NCBI GenBank assembly: GCA_017163975.1
Contig: JAFFSR010000243.1
Location: 1,426,001-1,490,000, forward strand
DNA length: 64,000 nt
Reading direction: 5' to 3'
Source: Anastatus disparis
Taxonomy: Eukaryota; Arthropoda; Insecta; Hymenoptera; Eupelmidae
Shown: one piece after another, positions 12,858 to 23,135 of the stretch
How the letters are laid out: every line of letters begins with the position of its first letter
Position numbering within the stretch: the first letter of the stretch is position 1
Notes under the pieces: model-generated
The model's input: only the letters and a program-made list of their open reading frames with translations
Told to the model about the DNA's origin: nothing
Database searches by the model: none
Program-made: the position numbers and the translations under genes

Positions 12858-13268
12858 TGGGGATATCCACCCAACTTTTAATCCTAGTAACAGGTCATAT
12901 TTCAGTTGTTCCTAGGTTTACCGCATGATACACATTATTCAAACTAGGTTCAAATCTTTTGTGCTATCCTGTAACTCTATTTCTGATGTATTTTGTAAAT
13001 GTGCCACAAATGGCCCAGCAGATAATTCTATAAAATATTTATTTTTACACATAAAAAATTACCGTAATTTACCTTGTGTGTAAATTTACTTTTTATAGAA
13101 TTATCTGCTGGGTCGTTTGTGGCAAATTTAAAAAGTACATCAGAAATAGAGTTACAGGATAGCATAAAAGATTTGAACCTAGTTTGAATAATGTGCATCA
13201 CGCGGTAAACCCAGAAACAGCTGTAATATGACCTGTTACTAGGATTAAAAGTTGTGTGGATATCCCCA
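12858..13268. mobile_element. Foldback MITE with TA target duplication
   Basis: TGGGGATATCCACCCAACTT at the left is inverted at the right (AAGTTGTGTGGATATCCCCA). The arms pair almost throughout, e.g. CAGGTCATATT / AATATGACCTG and CAGCAGATAATTCTATAAAA / its complement near 13095. TA flanks both ends (12856-12857 and 13269-13270), which fits a Tc1/mariner-type MITE. No coding capacity. Confidence 0.85.
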
Positions 13269-13270
13269 TA

Positions 13271-13641
13271 TCCCTATCCTTTTATAATTAAGAATTTAAT
13301 TTTTCTGCAAAACCTTATGATTGTAGCAAAAAATAAGAAGAAAGCCCCATCTCGTATAATAAAAATCAATATTTTCTCTTATGAGAAAAAATTATTTTTA
13401 TCGCTTCGTTTCAAAGAAAACTTCGAAAAACTGAATCGTCCATCCAAACCTCAATTTTCTAAGTTTTTCAAGGTTTTCTTCAATACGAATCGATAAAAAT
13501 AATTTTTCCTAATCAAAGAAAATATTGATTTTTATGATACAAGATGGGGCTATCTCTTTATTTTTTGCTACAATTATTAGTTTTTGTAAAAAAATCAATT
13601 CTTTGATTAGAATAGGACAGATATGCTCGACCTCCTCTTAA
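13271..13641. mobile_element. TTAA-family MITE, left end lost
   Basis: It shares its body with the element at 50539-50919 (TTTTTGCTA...AAAGCCCCATCT, with a central inverted repeat and GGTTTTCTTC...GAATCG). The right end reads AGGACAGATATGCTCGACCTCC, followed by TTAA (13638-13641). The left terminal segment is missing, and the element abuts the TA-flanked MITE directly. The frame at 13254-13496 lies inside it and is not a gene. Confidence 0.75.
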
Positions 13642-14969
13642 GGGTCTTTAATAGCTATTAAACTCTTTACAATATTGTAATGATTGATCTCGATTTACTT
13701 CGATAGAGTTCGTGAAGTTTCATTAACCTTTCAATCAGTATACAGAAAATATAAAGATTCATCCGTATTCTTAAATGATCTCATAGATTTATAATCATTT
13801 ATTTACCAATAATTTAATAAATATATTCATAAGATGATAAAACGTAAAAAATATTTCTTAAAAATTTGTTACAATGCAATCCAGAAGGTTTCTCCTGAAA
13901 ACTTGACAGTGCTGTTCAATTCTAAAGCGATCTTAATTGTTCATTAATTGTGAATACGATAAAATTCCGGTTACCATTCCTTAGTCAAACTTAATTAATC
14001 AAAAAAGTTCTGAAGGTATCAACGACAATCATAACAATTTTTTTCATAAAAGTTCGCAAAGTTTTATTATGGACTGGTACCAAAAACCGCAAAAAATTAG
14101 AAAGGTTCTTTCCAAACCAATGTACATTTTAACCGGCATATTTCACCTGAATACGGAGGACATATAACTAATATGTGCTAGGAGATTTTCCGTAGCCGAT
14201 AAAGATCCACGGCTCCACCAAAGTTTTTCCTATGTATTTCGGTCCCCTGAACACGAATTTCGAGGGTGGATAGCTGGAAAATGGTTAGAAAAATCTCTAA
14301 AGTCAATCATTGGTGACCAATATAATTAAGAATTTTCACATTTTAATTAGCTTAAATTATTCTTTAATCCACCAACGGTTGATAAAAAAATAATGGTTTG
14401 GGCTGGTTGCAGTCTTCCTTTAATTTCACGAAGAATTGAACCGCTTATCCAGAGAGGACCACGCAACGGTGCTCACACAAAAGTGCTCAGAGAAAGTAAT
14501 ACTAAAGAATGATGAATACATATGCTCACGCCGGCTCTATCTCGCGCTGCATTTTTCGCTTTACAACAATATTTTAAACTTTTCTTTTTCTAAGGTGAGA
14601 GAAAAATATAAAATTATTTTACATTTTTCTCTCACCTGACCGCAGCGCCCCCATGCGGCAAATAGTCCCGACCGCCTCTTAAGATTAGCAAAAATAATCA
14701 GAATCTTAGATTCCATGAGAAATTCTTTATAATTAATAGACAATATGAAAAATTTCAAAATTTATTCCCCTGACTGGCATTCAGATTTCCAGAAAGATTG
14801 ATAGGCATCCACAAGAACAAATATACATTTGATAAACAATAAATAATGATACTATAGATGACACCAAGGTGTCCAGAAACATCAAAGTACCGTAAGACAT
14901 CGACCACAGATACATCAATATAAAAAATTAATGATTTAATAACTCTCAAATTGAGCTACAACAGCTACA
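13642..14969. other. Unassigned AT-rich stretch with one perfect hairpin
   Basis: The only sharp structure is AGGTGAGAGAAAAAT at about 14596 and its perfect complement ending near 14638 (15-bp stem, about 14-nt loop), followed by CCTCTTAAGATTAG near 14673, which resembles the TTAA-family end. No gene is supported. A short KKIMVWAGCS-like string near 14390 recalls Tc1 transposases but stands alone. Confidence 0.35.
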
Positions 14970-14971
14970 TA

Positions 14972-15978
14972 CACTGCCGCCCTCGTAATCATCTCTGCGA
15001 CAAATAATCGAATCTTAAAAATTCCAACTGTGTTTATCGATAAAAAATATTCCATAAAAACTGAAGCTATTTTTTGTCATTTTTTTCATCTATTTGTAAA
15101 TTTGTCCCATTTTGTCGAAAATTGTCGGAGATTAAAAATTAAAAATCGAGATGAAAACTACAATACTCTACTTCAAAATGAGAGGTTAAGAGCTACTGTT
15201 AGTCTATTTTTAAAAGAGTTATACTCATATACGTTAAAAAAATCCTTGTTTTTTCAACAGCTGATATTTCGAAAAGGTTGCTTAAAAAAAAGAACTTTAA
15301 AGAGAAAAAAGTTTTGTTTTTTAGTAAATAATCCGATCTTAAAGTTAAAATACAAACAAAAAAAATTTTATTTTTCATATTTTCCCTATGATAATATATT
15401 TTTTATATTTCCAACTCTATAAATTGTGGTGTATCGATAATACGTCTGTTTATAATTATAGAAAAAGAAAACAAAATAATACAAATTAATAAAACAGTGA
15501 AAAAAAGAAAACATAATAATAACAATATTTTAGTACTTGAAACGTTTAATTAGTGATTTATTCATATTTTAACAATAAATATAAAGACATTTGATTTTTT
15601 TATAAATAATATCGATATAAGCTATAAATTCCAAGTTAGTTTAATCACATTACTATTCATTTTATCATTTTAACATAAATTTTTTCATAAATGTAACAAC
15701 TAGATCACTTAATATTTATGAATAACCAAAATCCATAATTATCATAACCACAAAATTATCACTACTTTATCATTTCGACATAAACTTCTTTAATAATATA
15801 ATAAAAAAAAAAAAATTTTTAAATAGCTTCATTTTTTATGGATAAAAGGTTGATATTTCGACTTTCTTATATCGAACTCACGTTTTTTGATGGTTTTTAG
15901 TGTGAACTTTAAAACCCAGTTGAAATTTTTAAGATTTGATCATTTTTCGCAGAGATATTAAAATTTTCGTGAGTAGCA

Positions 15979-15981
<3 letters not shown>
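14972..15981. mobile_element. Tc1/mariner-like non-autonomous element with TA duplication
   Basis: The left end CACTGCCGCCCTCGTAATC then ATCTCTGCGACAAATAATCG mirrors the right end (complement of CGCAGAGATAT...GTGAGTAGCACTG). The inverted repeat extends through AATCTTAAAAATTCCAACTG, about 65 bp with small gaps. TA lies at 14970-14971 and 15982-15983. The right end opens straight into a TA microsatellite. The only long frame inside (15030-15422) is described separately. Confidence 0.75.
15030..15422 (+). CDS. Unrecognised 130-codon frame inside the TA-flanked element
   Basis: An ATG-started frame of 130 codons, rich in Lys, Phe and Leu, with no transposase signature (no D,D-E/D landmarks or helix-turn-helix that I can see). 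It begins about 58 bp inside the left terminal repeat. Composition matches the AT-rich surroundings, so it may be a chance frame. No function is proposed. Confidence 0.2.
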   Translation: MFIDKKYSIKTEAIFCHFFHLFVNLSHFVENCRRLKIKNRDENYNTLLQNERLRATVSLFLKELYSYTLKKSLFFQQLIFRKGCLKKRTLKRKKFCFLVNNPILKLKYKQKKFYFSYFPYDNIFFIFPTL

Positions 15982-16026
<45 letters not shown>

Positions 16027-16640
16027 TATTATGTATATATATATATATAATATAAATATGAACGATTAGCAATAATACCTAATTATCATTGTTATTAATC
16101 TAATACTATTATAAAAAAATTTTTATAATATAAGAATGATATATTATTATGAACTTTTATTCTGTGAATGCGGTAATAGAGAATTTCATTATATATCTCC
16201 TTTAGTATTGGAAATTATAAAACAAATCCAATCATATAAGAAATGAATCACAATACGATATAGCTATAATAAAAAGAGAATATACAAATAGGTCAGAAAC
16301 ATGATTAGGGGGGTCCAATGGCTGATCACGAAGGGGGGAAAGGGGGAACAGTTTTCTATAAATACATAAAACTAGCCATTAGCGATCGGATTGACGGCAT
16401 TATTTAATAAGAGGATAAGGGAGCAGGAGAGTACTCAGGACTGCAAAACGCTTACGACTATATATATAACTAAGTATATTGGTAACTTGACATGAAATAT
16501 TCCATATATACATATTAACCTCTGTATATGCGAGCGAGTTGACATGACATATATCTAAACCTGGGCGTATGTGCGTGTATGTATGCGAGATAACATAAAC
16601 TGTCCCAAAGACATATCAATATATATGTGAAAAATAGTCA
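15982..16640. repeat. TA microsatellite and unassigned flank
   Basis: A TA run follows at 15982-16050, then AT-rich DNA, then a guanine-rich island at 16310-16350 (GGGGGGTCC, GGGGGGAAAGGGGG). From about 16480 the minisatellite word TTGACATGAAATATTCCATAT starts. No gene. Confidence 0.5.
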
Positions 16641-16647
16641 TAAAACG

Positions 16648-16745
<98 letters not shown>

Positions 16746-16785
16746 GTGTGTGTGTGTGTGCATGCGCCTTAACAGGAACAGTCCC

Positions 16786-16856
<71 letters not shown>

Positions 16857-16872
16857 TAAACTCATATATATA
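16641..16872. repeat. Long TA microsatellites
   Basis: Two long TA runs (about 16650-16735 and 16797-16853) are separated by TATGTATGTG, a GT run and a short unique piece. The IYIYIY frames on both strands are meaningless. The block ends with CTAGGGG at 16876, like the junction at about 34999. Confidence 0.9.
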
Positions 16873-17345
16873 TACTAGGGGTTCCTCTGCTCCTTCTCAT
16901 AACCCCCCATTCCATCACCTTCTACAAATATAAACTTTTATACATATAACTTTTAAATTTATATTAATTTAAAATTATTTTTTTTTTTTTGTTTCTTGGT
17001 CATGAAGATTAGTATTTATCAGAAGTTAAATACACTTATTAAGGTATATGAAGTTAAGTATAATAAAACGTTTTATGATAGTTTAATACTTTAAATATGT
17101 TGAAGATATCTATAATAATATTCAATCGCTTTACGATAGGAGCACAACCATTCAACGTATTTACCTTGAGCTCAGCCCAAGTTCTTTTCTTTTCCTAATT
17201 TCGTTCATTCTTTGATAACAATTAATTAAATTAGCTAACAATTAACTACCTTTCAGCTATCTCTCAGCTAACTTTCAGCTAAATTTTATCTGAATTTCAG
17301 CTAACTTTCAGCTAACTTTCAGCTAAATTGTAGCTGAATTTCAGC
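16873..17345. repeat. AT-rich stretch ending in a TTCAGCTAA minisatellite
   Basis: After an unassigned stretch, the word CTTTCAGCTAA recurs about eight times between 17250 and 17350, at 12-24 bp spacing. A (CGG)6 tract (17375-17392) follows. No gene seen. Confidence 0.6.
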
Positions 17346-17403
17346 TAACTGAGGGCACATAAAATTCTTATACACGGCGGCGGCGGCGGCGTAGGCGATA
17401 TAT

Positions 17404-17443
<40 letters not shown>

Positions 17444-17497
17444 GTGTGTGCGCGCGTGTGAATTAACATTAAATATCCCACGTATATGTGTACACAG

Positions 17498-17544
<47 letters not shown>

Positions 17545-17776
17545 TAAGCCCATGTGTGTGCATGCATGTGAATTGACATGAAATTTCCAATATATATAAA
17601 CCTGTGTGTTTGTATGCGTTTGTATTGACATTAAAAATCCAATGTATATTAACGTGTGTGTGCATGCATGCGCAACTGTCCTATATATTTATATATATAT
17701 ATATATAAACCTGTGTGTGCATGGGTGCACATTGGCATAAAATATCTCATATATATATATACCTGTTTGTAAAAAA

Positions 17777-17815
<39 letters not shown>
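17345..17815. repeat. Minisatellite with TA runs and TGACATGAAATTTCC words
   Basis: TA runs (17406-17440, 17507-17541, 17780-17815) alternate with units of the form GTGTGTGCATGCATG, ATTGACATGAAA, TCCCATATATATAAACCTG. The same units fill 22390-22530 and 59040-60330, all in the same orientation. The frame at 17345-17665 is an artefact of the repeats. Confidence 0.8.
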
Positions 17816-17819
<4 letters not shown>

Positions 17820-18055
17820 TTTTATTTATCAACCAGTTAATTACAAAGTAATCCTACATAGGCAAAGTATGCCTGATCGTAGGTCTGGTATAAATTACAA
17901 AAAATACTTATACAACTAACTTACAAACTAATACAGATAATAATAAAAATATAAGTAGTGCACCCTTGCTATTTGTGTTTTAATATTTTCATCACATCGC
18001 TCAGTCCAACTAAAATATTAGTAGGGTGAACGTAATTCATATATATTATATCTCT

Positions 18056-20870
18056 CTAACCCTCAAGTACATCTTTATATACATTAGACTTAATCCATTT
18101 CTTTAACTTTTCCTTAATTAATTTTTTATTACTCTCAATTGTTTTGAGATCATTCGGTAGTAAATTATAAAGTCTTATAGCTACAGTATAACTATTTTTT
18201 TCACTAATCTTTTTAATCATTTTTGGCATTTGCAAACATTTTTTCCTAGTACTGCTATTTTGTACCTTATATTTATCCATTAATTCATGGTAATAAAACA
18301 TTAATGACTCTAAGGAGAATAGTTGCTCTAAATTTAAAGGATAGTTTTCTATTCGAAAAGTGTTTTTATAGATTATTTTTAGTATTCTGTTTTTTAAACT
18401 TTGCAATGATCTTATATTACTTTTGTAAATGCCTCCCCAAGCAATTATTCCATAACTAATTATGCTGTTAAATAATGCATAATATATTATAAGTAATGTT
18501 TTTGTATGCATAATATTAGCTAATTTGGAAAATATAAATGTAAGATATTTGGTTTTCTTTATTAAGTTCTCTACGTTCATATCCCATCTCATATTCGAAT
18601 CAAAAAAAATTCCCAAGTATTTAATATTTTCAACACCTTTTATTTTCTTATTATTAATTTCATCCTCTAAAGTTTTTGGAATACTATTCTTGTAATTACC
18701 AAAAGGCATAAATACTGTTTTTTCAACATTTAGAGTTAATTTGTTCCAAGCCAATCATACATTAACATATGCAAGATATTCATTCATTTTATCTTGTGTG
18801 GCTTGCCACGTTTTTTCTTCCGATATTATTGCCGTATCATCTGCATAAGATAATATGGAACCTTTTGGTAAATTATCCAACATATCATTAATGTATAGTA
18901 TAAAAATAAGAGGTCCTAATATTGTTCCCTGAGGAACACCTGTACTAATTTTACAATATTCACTTTTGGAATCCTGTATTTTCACTGATTGTTTTCTATT
19001 CGTTAAGTAATTTTTGAGTAGTTGGTTAGCATTCCCTCTGATACCATAATTATATAATTTATCAAGAAGTATTTTATGATTAACCGTATCAAACGCTTTG
19101 GCTAAATCTAAAAATGTGACAATTATAGGTTCACTTTTATCTAATTTATTGTATATTATATTCGATATATATTTCAAAGCGTCTTTGGTTCCCTTACCCT
19201 TAACAAAACCAAATTGATGTAAATTAATCAGTTTATTTTTCTGCGCAAAATTATATATTCTATTATAGATTATTCTTTCGAAAATCTTAGCCACATTCGA
19301 AATCAGTGATATCGGTCTGTAATTTGACACAATATGTTTATCATTTGCTTTATAAATTGGTATTATTTCTGCTATTTTAAGAACTTCTGGCCAAACAGAC
19401 TTTTCCATGCACTGATTGAAAACATGGGCCAAAACTTCCGAAATATTTTCAGATATAGCTTTTAATATTTTCATATTTATGTTATCAACTGCACCAGACT
19501 TATCCTTTAACCTATGTATTATCTTATGTACTTCAAAATAGTTTGTAGGTCTTAAATAAATTGTGTTTGAGACCATTGGTGGCAGTATTATTTTTTCTTT
19601 AGGTTGTTCAATTTTTTGGCTTAGTTTTTCTCCTATTTCACTATAATATTTATTTATATAATTGGCCATTTCTTTATTGTCATTTATAATTTTGTTATTT
19701 TCATCACGCAAATATTTTATGTTTTTTTTTTTTTTTTATTACCTAATTTATCATGTACATACTTCCATATATTTTTGTATCATTTTTATTCTTTTCAACT
19801 GTTTTTTTTCTTTATATATTTTTGCTTCTTTTATTAAATTATTCAAAATTTTCGTATAGTTTTTGAAATCTTGTTTTAAGATTTCGCTGTTTTCTTGATC
19901 CAAGATTTTCTTGGTTTATTTTTATCATTACTTTTATTACTCTTTATTGCCAAGTTCATATAATTTGGAATTTCGCTAATTATCATTCCAATAGCTAAAT
20001 CAGGATTTGTCTCAGTCTTGATTAATTCCCAGTTCTTTGATTTTACAATATTTTTCAATTTATAATAGCTTATTTTACTGTAATTAACTTTATCAATTTC
20101 TTTAGAACATATATTTTCAGTCGTGACTATTAATGGAAAATGATCTGTAAAATCCAGACTTAATTTGTATGATTTAATATTTTTACCATCTCTGTTTATA
20201 AAAAAACATTATCTATGCAAGAACCTTCAGAATTGTTATCTTTTGACCTTGTTACACCATTAAAGTAAGGTATGTATCCTTTTTCTAAGAAATTATTTAG
20301 GAAATCAAGACTGAGACAGTCCTGCTCCAAGATATCGATGTTAAAATCCCCAATAATATAATGATTTTTAATATTTTTCTCTGTTTTTAAGAATCTTTCT
20401 AAATTTAATATGAATTCCGTTTTATGTAAGTCATGTGATCTGTATATTCCGCTTATTTCTATATTTTCTTTATCTTGCATTTTGATTTTAGTATTTATTA
20501 TACTTAGTTTACCATAATTCTCTGTACTAGTTGTCTCACACAAGTTTTCACTAATATACATAACCACACTATCTGCTTTATTTATTCTACTATTATTGTA
20601 GTATATTTTGTACCCATTTATTCCATAGTATTTATAATGTTCAAGATTCCATGTCTCTGCACATACAATTATATTCGGTTTAGTCACCAAACCCTCAACC
20701 AACATTTGTAACCTTTCAAAATTTGCGTTTAAGCTTCTTATATTTACATAAAGTATTAAGTTATTAGTATCACAAACATATCCGTTGAGAGTTTCAAGAC
20801 TATAACAAATTTTTTTATTTTCTACTATATGTATATCATTATTATGTGCCACTGCGTTTATTATTGTTTA
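18056..20870 (-). pseudogene. LINE ORF2, AP endonuclease plus reverse transcriptase (broken)
   Basis: The endonuclease part (20852-20196) shows NIRSLNANFERL, CAETWN, GDFNIDIL and GSCIDNVF, the usual APE landmarks. A frameshift at a T-run near 20200 and another near 19880 break the linker. The RT part (19711-18755) shows SNYRPISLISN, FLDLAKAFDTVNH, GVPQGTILGP and the catalytic YADD within LSYADDTAII. A single in-frame TGA (just above 18755) separates it from the C-terminal part (18754-18056: KYLGIFFD, then SYGIIAWGG). ORF2 normally nicks target DNA and primes reverse transcription there. The domain set is complete but the frame is not. Confidence 0.9.
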
Positions 20871-20964
20871 TATGCCGAGGTGAGTCGTCACTTAATAAAC
20901 TGTTTCTGCTTCCCGTCAGTGCTTCTGGTATAGACGTCATCGATTGTGTAGTTGTAGATCTTCT

Positions 20965-22320
20965 TTAGTAGTTTCCTGCTGTACCATCATATTTCGGTAA
21001 AACAGGCTTCATTGGATAATCAGACTGTTCTATGTATTTTTTTATTTTTGGTTTGAATATTGCACACGTGTCACTATCACATGCAGAGTGATTTGTGTCA
21101 TGGTTAGCTTGGTATTTGTTATTGCTGTAAATGCAATTAACACATTGCAAAATATTTTTATTACAATGATTCGCCTCATGTTTCCCTGCACATTTCGTAC
21201 ATGCCACCTCATTGTAGCATTTGGTTGTACTATGTCCAAATCTTCCACATTTATAGCATGGTTTAACATTAATAAGGTCATAGACCTTACATCTTTGGTG
21301 TCCCACAAAAATTTTATCATTGTTCTCTTTAATTTTCTTATAAATTTCGGCTGTTACCTCAATTATTGCAGTTTCTGTTTTAGATGTCTTATTGGTATAC
21401 ATATGCAAAACTTTGCAGGCGTTACTTGTTGATTTGTCATTTTTGAAATTTCTTTTATTGATGTCTTCTTCAATATCAGCGTCTTTACACTTATTAAATT
21501 TTTCTATTCCAACAATTTTCATTTTCGGGTTCATTAGTTGTTCTGTTTGTACTTTAAAACTATTTTGTGTTTTTTGTTTTAATAAGTTTTCTACAGTAGC
21601 TACTCTTTCCTCATTCATGCAATCTATTACGACTTCGTCATCACTTTCATAGCTTATTCTTTTCGTTTGTATACTCTTTTCTTTATTTAAATAATGTAAA
21701 ACAAAATGCTTTGCAGAAACTTTTCCTTCTTTTTTAGTTTTTTTTTACCTGTAATTTTTGGTATGCGTTTTTGCATTGGTTTCTTGTTAGTAATCACTTC
21801 TGCATAAGATTTTTGATATTGGTATTGCAATTTCTGATATTGATGATTGTTATTGATATTGTTGCTATTCTTTTCTTTTTCGAGCAGTTCTTTTAATAAG
21901 GCTCTTCAAGTTCATTATTAATTGTTTTAATAATGTATTTTCTATTTTGAAATTTTCCAATTCTGAGTTATTTTCATAAATTGTTTCATTATGATCTCCT
22001 TCTTGACCTGAAATTTCTTCTAATATTTCTTTTTTCAATTCTTCTCTTTGTTTTAGTTTTATTTGTGCTATTAATATTTTTGCATTTTCATTTAGTTCCA
22101 CGTTATCATTTTTTGAGGTTACGGTTATTTCGTCCACATGATCTGGATATATTACCAAGGTATTACTGATATATTTTATATTATCTAATCTTTCAAAATC
22201 ACTTTTATGGTAAACACTTTCACAAATTAGGCACACTACAGTTGTACACTTCTGTTTAGGATGACATTTAAAATATTTATCTTTAGACTTGTCGGGAGGC
22301 ACTTTTGCCTCCGCCGCCAT
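20965..22320 (-). pseudogene. LINE ORF1, gag-like protein with zinc fingers (frameshifted)
   Basis: The ATG at 22320 opens a Lys/Glu-rich protein with an N-terminal Cys/His cluster (CHPKQKC, CLIC). Frame is lost near 21895 and again near 21750 at an A-run. From 21618 it continues with an RRM-like middle and three cysteine clusters: CYKCGRFGHSTTKC (a CCHC knuckle), CTKCAGKHEANHC, and CVNC...CDSDTC. The stop is at 20965. Such ORF1 proteins bind element RNA in the ribonucleoprotein. ORF2 starts about 110 bp downstream. Confidence 0.8.
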
Positions 22321-22328
22321 CTTGAGCG

Positions 22329-22334
<6 letters not shown>

Positions 22335-22388
<54 letters not shown>

Positions 22389-23135
22389 GGCAAGTTGATA
22401 TATATATACATATATATCAACTTGTCTGTATGTGTGCGTGTGGGTCGACATGAAATGTTGCATATATATGAGCCTAGGTGCGTATGTATGTGCGCGTCCA
22501 CATATGTTTTTCTATATACATATATATGATAAAAATCCCTTAGTATGTTTAATTAAAAAAGAATTGTGGAATTTTTAATTAAAGCCCTCGAATTCACAAA
22601 TCATAATCATAACTGACGCTCTATCAATTCACGATTACATTTTGATTTCTTAAATGAAATTTATTTAATTAAGGATTCCTTTTGATTTTGTAATGAAAGA
22701 TCTTTCAATTCACGATTACATTTGGATTTCTTAATTGAAATTTATTTAATTAAGGATTCCTTTTGATTTTGTAATTAAAGCCCTTTCGATTCACGATTAC
22801 ATTTTGATTTCTGAATTGAAATTTATTTAATTAAGGATTCCTTTTGATTTAGTAATTAAAGCCCTTTTGATTAACGATTACATTTTGATTTCTGAATTGA
22901 AATTTATTTAATTAAGGATTCCTTTTGAATTTTTAATTAAAGCCCTTTTAATTCACGATTACATTTTGATTTTTTAATTAAAGCCTTTTCAATTCACGAT
23001 TAGATTTTAATTTGTTGATTAAAATATTTTTAATTATCAATTTAAAAGGAATTGTTAACTAAATAAAACTTTAATTACGAATTTAAAAATGATTTGTAAT
23101 TCAAATAATTTTTAATTATTTTTTTCGCAACCCTG
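22335..23135. mobile_element. Arm of hAT-like foldback element ending in CAACCCTG (left copy)
   Basis: From the TA run (22335-22384) the block runs through a GTGTGCGTGTGGGTCGACATG unit and then 5-6 units of about 82 bp, marked by AATTCACGATTACATTTTGA (22620-23000). It ends in CAACCCTG at 23128-23135. The next 8 bases, ATTTGACG (23136-23143), are the complement of CGTCAAAT. 60205-60656 is a second arm with the same order of sequence, the same end and CGTCAAAA. CAGGGTTG termini with an 8-bp duplication are typical of hAT elements. Confidence 0.75.

Larger units (their letters stand above)
17816..22330 (-). mobile_element. Non-LTR retrotransposon (jockey/CR1-like LINE), near full length
   Basis: ORF1 and ORF2 lie in order on the minus strand. 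The 3' end carries GATAAATAAAAAAAA and then a TA run; the ATG of ORF1 is only about 10 bp from the TA run on the other side. The element therefore appears to sit inside a TA microsatellite. It is disabled by several frameshifts and one in-frame TGA but is otherwise well preserved. The clade is judged from overall look only. Confidence 0.85.

Noticed and set aside
14340..14460. KKIMVWAGCS-like string recalling Tc1 transposase
   Set aside because: A single short match with stops around it and no catalytic residues nearby.
16627..16878. IYIYIY frames on both strands
   Set aside because: Translations of TA microsatellites; the same holds at 22236-22501, 34396-34721, 54604-54930 and 59386-60320.
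17375..17392. (CGG)6 tract as a coding or fragile-site signal
   Set aside because: Too short and not in a supported gene.
21088..21652. Plus-strand frames over LINE ORF1
   Set aside because: Opposite-strand shadows of the zinc-knuckle protein.
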